A DNA stretch of 64,000 nt from Acidovorax sp. NCPPB 4044 (GTDB lineage: Bacteria > Pseudomonadota > Gammaproteobacteria > Burkholderiales > Burkholderiaceae_C), in NCBI RefSeq assembly GCF_028069655.1, contig NZ_JAMCOS010000001.1, positions 2,758,001 through 2,822,000 of the forward strand, in the 5' to 3' direction. The first letter of the stretch is position 1; every line of letters starts with the position of its first letter. Made by a program: the position numbers and the translations under genes. Shown one piece after another: positions 45,005 to 53,121 of the stretch. A model generated the notes under the pieces. That model ran no database searches. It worked only from the letters and a program-made list of their open reading frames with translations, and was not told the origin of the DNA.

Positions 45005-46552
45005 CTATTTTTTCTTGCCCCTGCCGAACTCGCAGGAGGCAACCCCCGTACGGTCGTCGTTCACTTGATCGACTTCACGCGCTCTATCTGCCGATTGGGC
45101 CCAAAGGTCCTTGCCCATGACGGCCGAGTAAATCAACCGACCGTGCTCGAGGCGGTAGATATCGCTGTGGCTGCCACCGCCCGTTCCGTAGGCGCTTTCT
45201 GCAATCAACTCGGACGCGTCGATGTAGTAGAGGTTGGGGGCAGTCCCCGGCCGCTTTGGCTCGACCTGGCCGTGGGCACGGGCGACAGCGCAGTGGGCGA
45301 GGCGTGGGCCGTGGTAATCAGGCGCGCAGAACTTCTCGTAGCTCTTCTTCTCGCCCAGGTAGGTGCCCCAGAACGGCAGGGGCACCGCCGTGTCGCCTGC
45401 GGAGGCGGTGATCACGAAACGCTTGGCCTGAGTACATCCGTTGGGATAGATGACGTTCTGCAGCACGCTGCTGCGCCCGAAAATCCGCTCGGACAAGTAC
45501 GCTGGCTGCAGGTTCACGAGAACGTCGATCTCAGCGAGTGGCAAGGCACAGGCCTCTGTCGGGCGAACGACGGCCGGGCCGGCGCAGACCGCCACGGAAC
45601 TCGCCTTGGCGCCGAAGCTGTGGCCCAGCACGACGACGGGTTGGGGCTTCATATCCGGCAACTTTTCGTGCAGCTGCTTGCGCACGTTGGGCAACGTGTC
45701 GTGCAGGAGCACGCCAAGCCACGACATTCCGACCTCGTCGGCATCGCCCGCTTTCGTTGGAAAACTGAGGATCTTCACGGCGGGGTCGATCCAGTCGCTG
45801 CTCCACTGGCTGGGCCACGTGACGCCGATCACCAGCGGATTGAAGGGCTCGGGAGACGGCGTTTGCTCGGTGCTTGCCCGGCCCATGTTCCAGACCAGCG
45901 AATTGATATTGCGTACGGCCTCTTCCTGAACGGTATTCCAGCCCATGACGACCACGACGATGTGGGTGTAGGCAGGACCGCTGGCGAAATCAGGCGCCGT
46001 GCTGCCCGAAGACCGCCCTGCGACCGCTTTCTGGCGGGTCTCGATGCGAAGCTGCAGGTCGCGGGCCAACCCATCGAGTGCCTCCCAGCTATTGGAGAAG
46101 GCCTCAGCCGGTTCCCGGATCGTTGCCTGGGATGGGTTGCCGCATGCTGGGATCAGCTGCCGAGCGGCCGACTCTGGCGACTGAACGTAGGCATTGAAGA
46201 GCGCACAGTTGCCGGGTTGCCGCGCGTCGGCATGGTGCCGGATGACATGGGTGACGGCCATCACCTTGCCGTCATTGAATTTCGCTTGAAGAGCCTCTTT
46301 CTTCAGGCCGTACCTGTCCCAATTCTGTACATCGATGCCGTCCTTCGGGCGCCGCACCTTCTCGATGCCGACCAGATAGCCGTCGAAACGCGGCACGATT
46401 TCGAACGGATAGTAGAGCGCGCTGTGGAACTGACGGGTGATGGGCCCATCGGTGTTCAGTGCAACCTCTTCCTTCTGAAGACGTCGCGTCGTGTCGGCAC
46501 ATCCCGCCAAAGACAGCACGACGAGTGCCAGGGCAAGAAAGTTCGACTTCAC
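45005..46552 (-). CDS. lipoprotein with alpha/beta-hydrolase-like fold
   Basis: 515 residues. The lipoprotein signal (VKSNFLALALVVLSLAGC, GTG 46552 start with GGGAG upstream) is followed by a large domain. Nucleophile elbow VVVLGHSFGAKASS (G-x-S-x-G), upstream VVVVMGWNTVQEEAVRN, and a late YLGEKKSYEKFCAPDYHGPRLAHCAV. Probably an envelope-anchored lipase or esterase. Paired with the exported hydrolase downstream. Another in-frame ATG at 46696 is discussed under remnant A. Confidence 0.72.
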   Translation of the reverse strand: MKSNFLALALVVLSLAGCADTTRRLQKEEVALNTDGPITRQFHSALYYPFEIVPRFDGYLVGIEKVRRPKDGIDVQNWDRYGLKKEALQAKFNDGKVMAVTHVIRHHADARQPGNCALFNAYVQSPESAARQLIPACGNPSQATIREPAEAFSNSWEALDGLARDLQLRIETRQKAVAGRSSGSTAPDFASGPAYTHIVVVVMGWNTVQEEAVRNINSLVWNMGRASTEQTPSPEPFNPLVIGVTWPSQWSSDWIDPAVKILSFPTKAGDADEVGMSWLGVLLHDTLPNVRKQLHEKLPDMKPQPVVVLGHSFGAKASSVAVCAGPAVVRPTEACALPLAEIDVLVNLQPAYLSERIFGRSSVLQNVIYPNGCTQAKRFVITASAGDTAVPLPFWGTYLGEKKSYEKFCAPDYHGPRLAHCAVARAHGQVEPKRPGTAPNLYYIDASELIAESAYGTGGGSHSDIYRLEHGRLIYSAVMGKDLWAQSADRAREVDQVNDDRTGVASCEFGRGKKK

Positions 46553-46659
46553 ACGTTGCCGCTCCCGGAGGATGCGACCGGGACCTTGCAGCGGCCCGAG
46601 GCCGGCATGGCCTTGCCCGGTGGCACGGACTTCCTGTCGTCCACTATGGTCTGCGCCAG

Positions 46660-46775
46660 TTGTGGCGGATCCGCCCACTGTTTTCCAGCATTTCATGCTG
46701 ACTCCCCCTCTGCTTTTATGCCCGCCACGGTATCCGTACGGTCGGGCTTTGACAAGCAGATTGCGGGGCACATCG
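46660..46775 (-). pseudogene. remnant A or leader upstream of the hydrolase pair
   Basis: About 80 bases similar to the stretch at 43.39-43.51 kb (shared TTTTCCAGCA, CCCCCTCTGCTTTTATG, CGGTATC). Read on the minus strand it gives KPDRTDTVAGIKAEGESA then a stop. It carries AGAGGGGGAG before ATG 46696 as in the other copy. The stop and frame differences suggest decay. A promoter or leader function is possible. Confidence 0.4.
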
Positions 46776-46847
46776 CGTAAACCCCGAGGCCCCGTGCGGC
46801 CCGGACCCCTCACCCCTTTTCACGGTCCCAGGCCGCCGCGTTGACCC

Positions 46848-47054
46848 CTACTTCCCCCGCCGGTACGGGTTCTCGAAAATCGCCTCCACCGGCCGCCCGA
46901 ACACCGCGCTGATGCGGTAGGCCAGGTCCAGCGACGGGTCGTGCTTTTCCACTTCCAGCGCGTTCACGGCCTGGCGCGAGACGCCCAGGTGCTCGGCGAG
47001 TTGCGCCTGGGTCCAGCCGGCTTCGGCGCGCAGCGTGCGCAGTTGGTTCTTCAT
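46848..47054 (-). CDS. XRE-family transcriptional regulator
   Basis: 68 residues, single helix-turn-helix: MKNQLRTLRAEAGWTQAQLAEHLGVSRQAVNALEVEKHDPSLDLAYRI. YgzD/Cro-like size. It lies 10 bases after the membrane protein gene on the same strand, a common two-gene unit. The palindrome CATGTAA-GGT-TTACATG at 47500-47516 sits over the operon start and is the likely operator. Confidence 0.9.
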   Translation of the reverse strand: MKNQLRTLRAEAGWTQAQLAEHLGVSRQAVNALEVEKHDPSLDLAYRISAVFGRPVEAIFENPYRRGK

Positions 47055-47064
47055 CGCGGCGGGC

Positions 47065-47490
47065 TCAGCGGCTCGAACGCACGAAGGGCCACACCACGGC
47101 GGAGACGGCCCAGAAGAGCGGCAAGACCAGCCACGCCTTCAGGCCCGGCGCGTTGGCATACGTCTCGCCGAAGCCCCAGACGGTGCACACCACCAGCACG
47201 ATGCCGGCGCTCAGGATCACGCGCTTGGCCCAGAGGGCGCGCAGGTATTCGTCGCTGTCGGCGATGAGCCGCATCAGCGCCCAGACCTGCCCGGCGATGG
47301 GCAGGGCCACGGCCAGCGCCAGCCACCAGCCCGCGCGCGTGCCGATCCAGGCGTCGAAGGCGCCGACGATGGCGGCGATGTGCAAGAGCGAATAGACGCC
47401 CATGAAGAGCGCGGTGCGCAGGGCATAGCGCCGGCTGGGCGAGGAAGACGGCGAAGAGGCAGGCGAACGGGGCGCGGCGGAAACGGACAT
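47065..47490 (-). CDS. small membrane protein in operon with the XRE regulator
   Basis: 141 residues with four predicted helices (LRTALFMGVYSLLHIAAIVGAF, WWLALAVALPIAGQVWALM, VILSAGIVLVVCTVWGFG, AWLVLPLFWAVSAVVWPFV). ATG 47490 is preferred since GGAG lies 7 bases upstream. ATG 47502 is too near the expected transcript start and has no ribosome site. Typical of DUF-type membrane partners of YgzD-like regulators. Function unknown. Confidence 0.8.
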   Translation of the reverse strand: MSVSAAPRSPASSPSSSPSRRYALRTALFMGVYSLLHIAAIVGAFDAWIGTRAGWWLALAVALPIAGQVWALMRLIADSDEYLRALWAKRVILSAGIVLVVCTVWGFGETYANAPGLKAWLVLPLFWAVSAVVWPFVRSSR

Positions 47491-47499
47491 CGGCAACTC

Positions 47500-47516
47500 C
47501 ATGTAAGGTTTACATG
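47500..47516. promoter_or_regulatory. operator palindrome of the XRE operon
   Basis: CATGTAAGGTTTACATG, perfect 7-base arms around GGT. It overlaps the expected transcript start of the membrane protein-XRE operon, so it fits autorepression. Confidence 0.6.
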
Positions 47517-47545
47517 ACTTTACGGATGTCAGGTTGACTTGTCAA
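47517..47545 (-). promoter_or_regulatory. sigma-70 promoter of the XRE operon
   Basis: Minus-strand TTGACA (47540-47545) and TAAAGT (47517-47522) with an exact 17-base spacer, just before the palindromic operator. Confidence 0.65.
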
Positions 47546-47667
47546 TCCGGGTGCGGGGCGCGTGGCCCGGTCGTTCCGCTGCGTGACGGCGCCACCGTTT
47601 TCTGGCCGCGCGGGGGCCGGTTGCGCTGCAGAATCCTGCTTTTTTCCGCGCGCTGCCCGCCCTGCCC

Positions 47668-48120
47668 ATGCCTTCCATGCGTACCGTCCCACGTGCCTTT
47701 CTTCTTTCCGCTGCGGTGGCACTGGCCGCCGGTTGCGCCAGCCGGGGCGATATCGCCGGCAATGCCGGCGCCAGCGATCCGCCGGACGAGGTGGCGGTGC
47801 TCCAGGCCTCCACCGGATCGCCCGATTTCCTGGTCGCTTTCATCGACTTCGGCGAGGGCGATTCGGCGGTCGCACTCACCAATGCATACCACGCGCGGGA
47901 GCTGCGGCTTCGGCCGGGCCGCTACACGGTGCACGTGCACTGCAGCACGCCCCGGGGGACGGCAAGGCCCAGCCTCAAAGTGGGCGTGGTGGCGGGGCAG
48001 ACCTATGAGGTGGGCTGTTCCTTCGCGGGCTTCGGCAACGATGCGGCCCGGGCGGGGGTGAAGGCGATCCGGCCCACCACGCCGCCCGCGCCGCCCGCGC
48101 CGTCCGCCGTGCGGCCCTGA
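47668..48120 (+). CDS. small lipoprotein
   Basis: 150 residues. Signal MRTVPRAFLLSAAVALAAGC with lipobox LAAGC. The body is beta-rich (FLVAFIDFGEG, ELRLRPGRYTVHVHC, VGVVAGQTYEVGC), a small PEGA-like or DUF-type fold, and ends Pro-rich. Not recognised further. Alone on this strand and convergent with the DUF4256 gene. Confidence 0.75.
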   Translation: MPSMRTVPRAFLLSAAVALAAGCASRGDIAGNAGASDPPDEVAVLQASTGSPDFLVAFIDFGEGDSAVALTNAYHARELRLRPGRYTVHVHCSTPRGTARPSLKVGVVAGQTYEVGCSFAGFGNDAARAGVKAIRPTTPPAPPAPSAVRP

Positions 48121-48190
48121 ACGCCGCGCCCGGCTCCCCCCGGCCCCGCCGCCCGCCTGGCCCGCTCCTCCGCCGCGGCGGTGGCGGGCG

Positions 48191-48736
48191 TCACACGCTC
48201 ACCGCGCCCCGGAACCCGCGCGCCGCGTAGTACGACTCGGCCCCGTTGTGGTAGATGAACACCCTGCCGTAGCGCCGGTCGCAGAACAGCGCACCGCCCA
48301 GCGCCCTCACCTCGCCCGGCGTGGCCACCCAGCTGGAGGTCTTGCGGTCGAATTCCCCGAACTGCTGCAGCGTGCGGTACTGGGCCTCCGTCAGCAGCGA
48401 GACGCCGATGGCGGCCGCCAGATCGACGGCGTTGTTCTCCGGCCTGTTCTGTTTGCGCGCGTTCAACGCTTCGGCGTCGTAGCAGAGGCTTCTGCGGCCC
48501 GCCGGGCTTTCGGCCGCGCAGTCGCAGAACAGGTAGGCGCCGTTGCTGCCGGCCACGCCGATGACGTCGGGCTCGCCGCCCGTGGCCTCCATCGCCCGGA
48601 CCACCCGCAGCGCGCTGGGGCTGCCCTGCAGGCGCGCCTGCACGTCGGCCCAGTCGGCACCCGGGTGCCGGTGCGGGTTCTCGTGGAACCGGCGCTCCAG
48701 GGTGTCGAGGATGGGGTCGCGTTGTTCGGTTTTCAC
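48191..48736 (-). CDS. DUF4256-family protein
   Basis: 181 residues, normal size for DUF4256. It opens ILDTLERRFHENPHRHPGADWADVQARL, with SSWVATPGEVRALGGALFCDRRYGRVFIYHNGAESYYAARGFRG. Start is GTG 48736 with AGGAG upstream. Upstream in-frame residues are Pro/Arg-rich and not coding-like. Function unknown. Same strand as exonuclease III. Confidence 0.8.
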   Translation of the reverse strand: MKTEQRDPILDTLERRFHENPHRHPGADWADVQARLQGSPSALRVVRAMEATGGEPDVIGVAGSNGAYLFCDCAAESPAGRRSLCYDAEALNARKQNRPENNAVDLAAAIGVSLLTEAQYRTLQQFGEFDRKTSSWVATPGEVRALGGALFCDRRYGRVFIYHNGAESYYAARGFRGAVSV

Positions 48737-48823
48737 GTCGGCTGCTCCTGTGGTGTCGCCCGAGGGGCCCGGGGGCCGATTCTGCCGCCGCCCCGCGGGG
48801 CGCGGGCCCGCGCGTTCCAGCAT

Positions 48824-49612
48824 TCACGCGGCCCTGCGCCCCGGCCCCAGCACCACCCACACCGGCGCATGGTCGCTCGGCTGCGGCCGGCCCCGCACCT
48901 CGCGGTCCACGCCGGCCTTCTGCAGCCGGCGCGCGGCGGCGGGGTTGAGCAGCAGGTGGTCGATGCGCAGGCCGGCATCGCGCGGCCAGCGCTGGCGCAG
49001 GTAATCCCAGAAGGTGTAGACCGCCTCGCCGGGGTGCGTGGCGCGCAGCGCGTCGGTCCATCCGCTGCCGACCAGCGTGCGGAAGGCCTCGCGCACCTCG
49101 GTGCGGAACAGCGCGTCGTCCACCCACGATTCGGGCTTGTAGACGTCGAGTTCGGTGGGGATGATGTTGAAGTCGCCCGCCAGCACCACGGGCTCCTCGC
49201 GGCCGCGCAGCGCCGCGGCGCGCGCGGCGAGCCGCTCGATCCAGGCGAGCTTGTAGTCGAACTTCGGGCCCGGCGCGGGGCTGCCGTTGGGCAGGTAGAG
49301 GCAGGCCACCAGCACGCCGCCCACGGCCGCTTCCAGGTAGCGGCTCTGGCCGTCGGCCGCATCGCCCGGCAGCCCGCGCTGCACCTCGATGGGCTCCGCG
49401 CCGCGCGCGAGGATGGCCACGCCGTTCCAGGCTTTCTGCCCGTGCCACAGCGCACCGTAGCCCGCCGCGCGGATCGCCTCGGCCGGAAAGGCGTCGTCGG
49501 TGCATTTGAGTTCCTGCAGGCAGGCGACATCGGGCTGCGATTCCTGCAGCCACTGCAGCAGGGCCGGCAGCCGCGCCCGGACGCTGTTGACGTTGAAGGT
49601 GGCGATTTTCAT
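48824..49612 (-). CDS. xth: exodeoxyribonuclease III
   Basis: 262 residues, full length. AP endonuclease/3' exonuclease for base excision repair. Motifs: MKIATFNVNSVRARL, CLQELKCTDDAFP with the metal Glu, VVLAGDFNIIPTELDV with Asp/Asn, and the catalytic SDHAPVWV near the C-terminus. ATG 49612. Confidence 0.97.
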   Translation of the reverse strand: MKIATFNVNSVRARLPALLQWLQESQPDVACLQELKCTDDAFPAEAIRAAGYGALWHGQKAWNGVAILARGAEPIEVQRGLPGDAADGQSRYLEAAVGGVLVACLYLPNGSPAPGPKFDYKLAWIERLAARAAALRGREEPVVLAGDFNIIPTELDVYKPESWVDDALFRTEVREAFRTLVGSGWTDALRATHPGEAVYTFWDYLRQRWPRDAGLRIDHLLLNPAAARRLQKAGVDREVRGRPQPSDHAPVWVVLGPGRRAA

Positions 49613-50018
49613 GGGTGGGGCCTGGGGGAGGGAAAGGCGCGCGGCCGCCGGACGGCCCGCAGAAACCCAGAGCCTACGCGGCGGCGGCCCGCCGCCGGTA
49701 GGCGGGCGCCCCGTCGTACCGCCGGCACGCCAGCAAATTCACTATGAAAACAATAGCAAACTATCGAATGGATACGGCGGCATGGGGCCCAAACCGTTCT
49801 TTTCGCACAGGCCAGGACCGCGGCATCCGCATGGCCCTGCACCGATCGAACGGGCCCCATCCACCGCCCACGGTGCCGCACGGGCACGGCCGGCGGCCAG
49901 GCGCAACAGCAGAGTTGGCCGCGCATGGCGCGTCCTGCGATAAGGTCCGGCCTTGAAGGAAGCACCGCGCAGGCGCCATCCCGGCACGGCCTGCACAGAC
50001 TTCCGCTTTGGAGGACCC
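49613..50018. other. 406-base gap before the HNH-like gene
   Basis: Contains repeat copy 7 and otherwise GC-rich sequence without a supported gene. The HNH gene's promoter is presumably near 49.9 kb, but I see no clear -35/-10 pair. Confidence 0.5.
49741..49784 (+). repeat. dispersed repeat, copy 7
   Basis: Forward copy with AATAGCAAACTATCGAATGG and the tail ATACGGCGGCATG. One arm is decayed (ACTATG before the loop). In direct orientation with copy 8 on the other side of the HNH-like gene. Confidence 0.85.
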
Positions 50019-50828
50019 ATGGCAACTTGCGCTTACTGCGATGGCGACGGCACCCTGACCAGGGAACATGTCGTGCCCTCGTTTCTTTACGACCTGGTGG
50101 ACAAGAATTTCGTCAGAGGGAAAAACGGATGGCTGGAGTCCAAGAAAGCGCGCATTCCGACCGACATCAAGGTCAAGGACGTCTGCTCCCACTGCAACAA
50201 TGTCCTTTTGGGAGCGCTCGATGGACACGGAAAGGAATTCGTCCTCTCCAACGATCTCACCTCGCCCCTGTTGGCCGATGCGTTCACGCTGACGTACAGC
50301 TACCACCTGCTGCGCCGGTGGCTCATGAAGATCCTGTTCAATTCCTCCCGGGCTTCTCAGGAGGCTTCGCATCCGGCCATGCATTACAGGGACTACATGC
50401 TCCATGGGCGCAACCCGCCGGCAGAAGAGCACGTCTTTCTGTTCGGCTACCTGCTCTCCCCCCACGTCGTGACGTCGCCGGATTCCCTGGCGTTCGGCTG
50501 CAGCAACAGCGACGGCCTGGCCAATCCGTTCTTCATCCGGCTGACCCGCTCGGTACTCCCCCCTGGCGACGCGAAAAACCTGTTGATCGAGAGCGTGGGC
50601 TTCGGCGGGCTCTTCCTGTATGTGGGGTTCGTTTCACCGGACATGAAGCCAAAATTGGCGAAGAAAATCAGGGCCAGGGTGCTGCGTTCCGATCTGTTCG
50701 CACCTTTGTCCCCCACGGAGACATCGGTTCGCCTGCGGGCCTCGACGTTGGATTTCGTGGATTTTTCCGCGCCCCAACGCTACCGGGAAGATGAACTGGC
50801 CTCATCGGGACGCGACCCGTTCAGATGA
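50019..50828 (+). CDS. HNH-like zinc-binding protein
   Basis: 269 residues. The N-terminal treble-clef-like domain has CAYCDGDGTLTREHVVP (Cys4, Cys7, His17) and VCSHCNNVLLG (Cys56, Cys59, Asn60), the layout of HNH nucleases. The rest (LLRRWLMKILFNSSRAS, HVFLFGYLLSPHVV) is unrecognised. ATG 50019 with GGAGGA upstream. Somewhat less GC-rich than neighbours and bracketed by two direct repeats, so probably accessory. Nuclease or defence activity is a guess. Confidence 0.75.
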   Translation: MATCAYCDGDGTLTREHVVPSFLYDLVDKNFVRGKNGWLESKKARIPTDIKVKDVCSHCNNVLLGALDGHGKEFVLSNDLTSPLLADAFTLTYSYHLLRRWLMKILFNSSRASQEASHPAMHYRDYMLHGRNPPAEEHVFLFGYLLSPHVVTSPDSLAFGCSNSDGLANPFFIRLTRSVLPPGDAKNLLIESVGFGGLFLYVGFVSPDMKPKLAKKIRARVLRSDLFAPLSPTETSVRLRASTLDFVDFSAPQRYREDELASSGRDPFR

Positions 50829-50950
50829 GGCGCGGAGCATCGCGGATGTCCTGGGCCGCACGCCCGCGATGGCGACGCGGCCCCGGCGGAAGAACACCAT
50901 GCCGACGCGCGGCCCCCACACCCTGCAGGGTGCCGCAGCGGCCCGCGCGC

Positions 50951-51000
50951 AAAACACTACAAAAAAAAATAGCAAACTATTCAATGAATCCGGCGGCATG
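50951..51000 (+). repeat. dispersed repeat, copy 8
   Basis: Forward copy: A-rich arm, ATAGCAAACTATTCAATG and a tail ATCCGGCGGCATG, close to consensus. It lies between the HNH-like and TetR genes. Confidence 0.88.
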
Positions 51001-51012
51001 GAGCCTCAACGG

Positions 51013-51639
51013 CTATGCATCGCCATGGGGTACGGCCCCGGCCATGAAGAACTCCACGGCCCGCTCCACCGTGCCGTGGATCTGCGCCGGCGACATGGGT
51101 GCGGGGTCGCGTTCGTAGATGCGCGCGTCGATCTCCGCCGTGAGCAGCGAGAGGAACTGGGTCGCGCGCAGGCGGGGGTCGGCCGGCCGCACGCGCCCGG
51201 CCTCCATTTCGGACCGCATGAGCCGCGCGAGGGTGTCGATGCCCTGGCGCGGCCCGGCCTCGTGGAACAGGCGCCCGATGTCCGAGCGGCCCGCCTCGGC
51301 CAGCACCATGCGGTAGACGGCGATGGCGTGGCGGTCGTTGGCCAGCACCTGCAGCGCCGCGTCGCCGAAGCCGGTGAGCGCGCTGCGCAGCTCCGCGCCG
51401 GCGGCCATGGCCTCTTCGAGCCGCCGGGCGGCAAGCGCCAGGTGCCCCGTGGCCACCTGCTCGACCACGGCCACCAGCAGTTGCTCCTTGGAGGGAAAGT
51501 AACCGTACAGCGTGGCCTTGGAGCCGCCCACCCGCTTGGCGAGTTCGTTCATCGACGCGGCTTCGTAGCCGGCCTCCTCGAACAGTGCCACCGCTGCCTC
51601 CACGATCGCATCGCGCTTCGCCTGGGTTCTCACCCGCAT
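51013..51639 (-). CDS. TetR-family transcriptional repressor
   Basis: 208 residues. The N-terminal HTH (RDAIVEAAVALFEEAGYEAASMNELAKRVGGSKATLYGYFPSKEQLLVAVV) is canonical for TetR, and the C-terminal part (RMVLAEAGRSDIGRLFHEAG) is of AcrR-like type. ATG 51639 has AGGAG upstream. Two facing copies of a 20-base site lie between this gene and the divergent lipoprotein gene, so it probably represses both itself and that gene. Confidence 0.9.
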   Translation of the reverse strand: MRVRTQAKRDAIVEAAVALFEEAGYEAASMNELAKRVGGSKATLYGYFPSKEQLLVAVVEQVATGHLALAARRLEEAMAAGAELRSALTGFGDAALQVLANDRHAIAVYRMVLAEAGRSDIGRLFHEAGPRQGIDTLARLMRSEMEAGRVRPADPRLRATQFLSLLTAEIDARIYERDPAPMSPAQIHGTVERAVEFFMAGAVPHGDA

Positions 51640-51655
51640 TCGTTCTCCTGTCGCC

Positions 51656-51675
51656 AAAACTGAACAACCCTGTAC
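51656..51675. promoter_or_regulatory. candidate TetR operator, site 1
   Basis: AAAACTGAACAACCCTGTAC, 20 bases. It matches the reverse complement of the site at 51718-51737 at 17 of 20 positions. It lies 16 bases before the TetR start. Confidence 0.6.
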
Positions 51676-51717
51676 TGTTTTCTTGACAGGGCGCAACGGC
51701 ACGGGCAATACTAAACC

Positions 51718-51737
51718 GTACAGACCTGTTCAGTTTT
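51718..51737. promoter_or_regulatory. candidate TetR operator, site 2
   Basis: GTACAGACCTGTTCAGTTTT, inverted partner of the site at 51656-51675, 42 bases apart, with a TTGACA hexamer (51683-51688) between them. Confidence 0.6.
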
Positions 51738-51871
51738 AAGCCATGCCGTGGTGTGGGCGCCCTTCCGTTCCAGGGGCGGGCGCCTCGCGGGGCATGGTAC
51801 AGGCTGCCTCCCGCCCGCCGGCGCACCCGTGCCCGGGCGGCTCCCGTCCCTTGTTCCGGAGGCCGATCCGC

Positions 51872-52555
51872 ATGCCGCTCCCCGTTCTTTCCACCCCCCT
51901 CGCGCGCGCCGTGCCCTGGCTCGCCTGCGCCCTGCTCGCGGGCTGCGCCACCGCCACGCAGCCCGTGCCCTACGCCGGGCTGCAGTCCTCGCAACTGCTG
52001 CGCCCCAACCCGCAGGACACGACGGGCCGCATCCCGTACCGCGCGGTGTCGGGCGTGCCGTCGCCGGACTGGCGCAGCTATTCCCGGCTGATCATCGACC
52101 CGGTGACGGTGTACCGCGGGCCCGACCAGCAGTTCGAGGACGTGCCGGAGACCGCCCGCTACGCGCTGGCCGACTACCTGCGCAACCAGTTCACCGCCCG
52201 GCTCGCCACGCGCTTCCGGATCGTGGACCGCCCCACCGCCGGCACGCTGCGGCTGCGCCTGACGCTGACCGGCGCGAAATCCACCACCCGGGGCCTCAGC
52301 ACGGTCACGCGCTTCGACCTCGCGGGCGGGCCCTACAACCTGGTGCAGGGCCTGCGCGGCAAGGAAGGCACGTTCACGGGCTCGGTGAGCTACGCGGTGG
52401 AGATCTTCGATGCGCCGAGCGGCGCGCTGCTCGATGCCTTCGTGACCCGGCAGTACCCGAACGCGCTCAACATCGCCGCAACGCTGGGCTCGATGGACGC
52501 GGCGCAGGCCGGCGTCGAGAAAGGCGCCGAAGAGCTGCTCGCGCAGTTCCGCTGA
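51872..52555 (+). CDS. DUF3313-like lipoprotein
   Basis: 227 residues. The signal ends LACALLAGC (lipobox). Mature part has SRLIIDPVTVYRGPDQQFEDVPETARYALADYLRNQFTARLATRF and the closing FVTRQYPNALNIAATLGSMDAAQAGVEKGAEELLAQ, typical of DUF3313 outer-membrane-associated lipoproteins. ATG 51872 with GGAGG upstream. Divergent from TetR, across the paired operators. Confidence 0.7.
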   Translation: MPLPVLSTPLARAVPWLACALLAGCATATQPVPYAGLQSSQLLRPNPQDTTGRIPYRAVSGVPSPDWRSYSRLIIDPVTVYRGPDQQFEDVPETARYALADYLRNQFTARLATRFRIVDRPTAGTLRLRLTLTGAKSTTRGLSTVTRFDLAGGPYNLVQGLRGKEGTFTGSVSYAVEIFDAPSGALLDAFVTRQYPNALNIAATLGSMDAAQAGVEKGAEELLAQFR

Positions 52556-52668
52556 CGGGCGGGCAGGCCCCCGGGCCACCACGTCCATGCTTCCCATCCT
52601 TCTCCTTCCCGATTCCACCGCCCCCCGCGCCCTGCCGGCGCCCGGGGCCACTACCACCGAGGCCTTCC

Positions 52669-53121
52669 ATGAAACACCTGTCCCTGCGCCCGCGCGCCGC
52701 AGCCGCCGCGCTGCTGGCCGCCTGCCTGCTGCCGTTGTCCGGGCATGCGGAGCTGTTCACCTCGCTCGCGTCCAGCGCGGGCTCCTCCGCCTCCAGCGCG
52801 TCGGATTCCATCGGCCGCTCCAGCGGCGGCCCGGGCCGCGGCCGCAAGTTGGCCGAGGGCGAGTACCGCGTCGTGCAGGTCGCGGACGTGGCCGGCCAGC
52901 CGGACAAGGCGCGCCTCACGCTGCGTGCCGCAGACGGCGAATTCCTGCTCACCCTGCCGCGCGCGGCCCAGGGCGCACGCGCGCTGGCCGTGGGCGACCG
53001 GGTGCAGGCCAGCCCCCGGCCCTACGGCGTGGAGTTCGCCCGCGCGGAGACGCGGGAGGCGTTCTTCCTCGTGCTGGACGATGCTTGGGCGCGCGGCCTG
53101 GACGCCGCCGTGCCGCTCTGA
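52669..53121 (+). CDS. small secreted protein
   Basis: 150 residues. Signal MKHLSLRPRAAAAALLAACLLPLSGHA, then a Ser/Ala/Gly-rich linker (residues 30-60) and a beta-type domain (EYRVVQVADVAGQPDKARLTLRA, FLLTLPRAAQG). No family recognised. Its stop overlaps the start of the DUF2145 gene (TGATG), so they are coupled. Confidence 0.8.
   Translation: MKHLSLRPRAAAAALLAACLLPLSGHAELFTSLASSAGSSASSASDSIGRSSGGPGRGRKLAEGEYRVVQVADVAGQPDKARLTLRAADGEFLLTLPRAAQGARALAVGDRVQASPRPYGVEFARAETREAFFLVLDDAWARGLDAAVPL

Noticed and set aside
46553..46696. ATG 46696 as the start of the hydrolase lipoprotein
   Set aside because: It would put the lipoprotein signal about 48 residues inside the protein. GTG 46552 has its own ribosome site and begins the signal directly.
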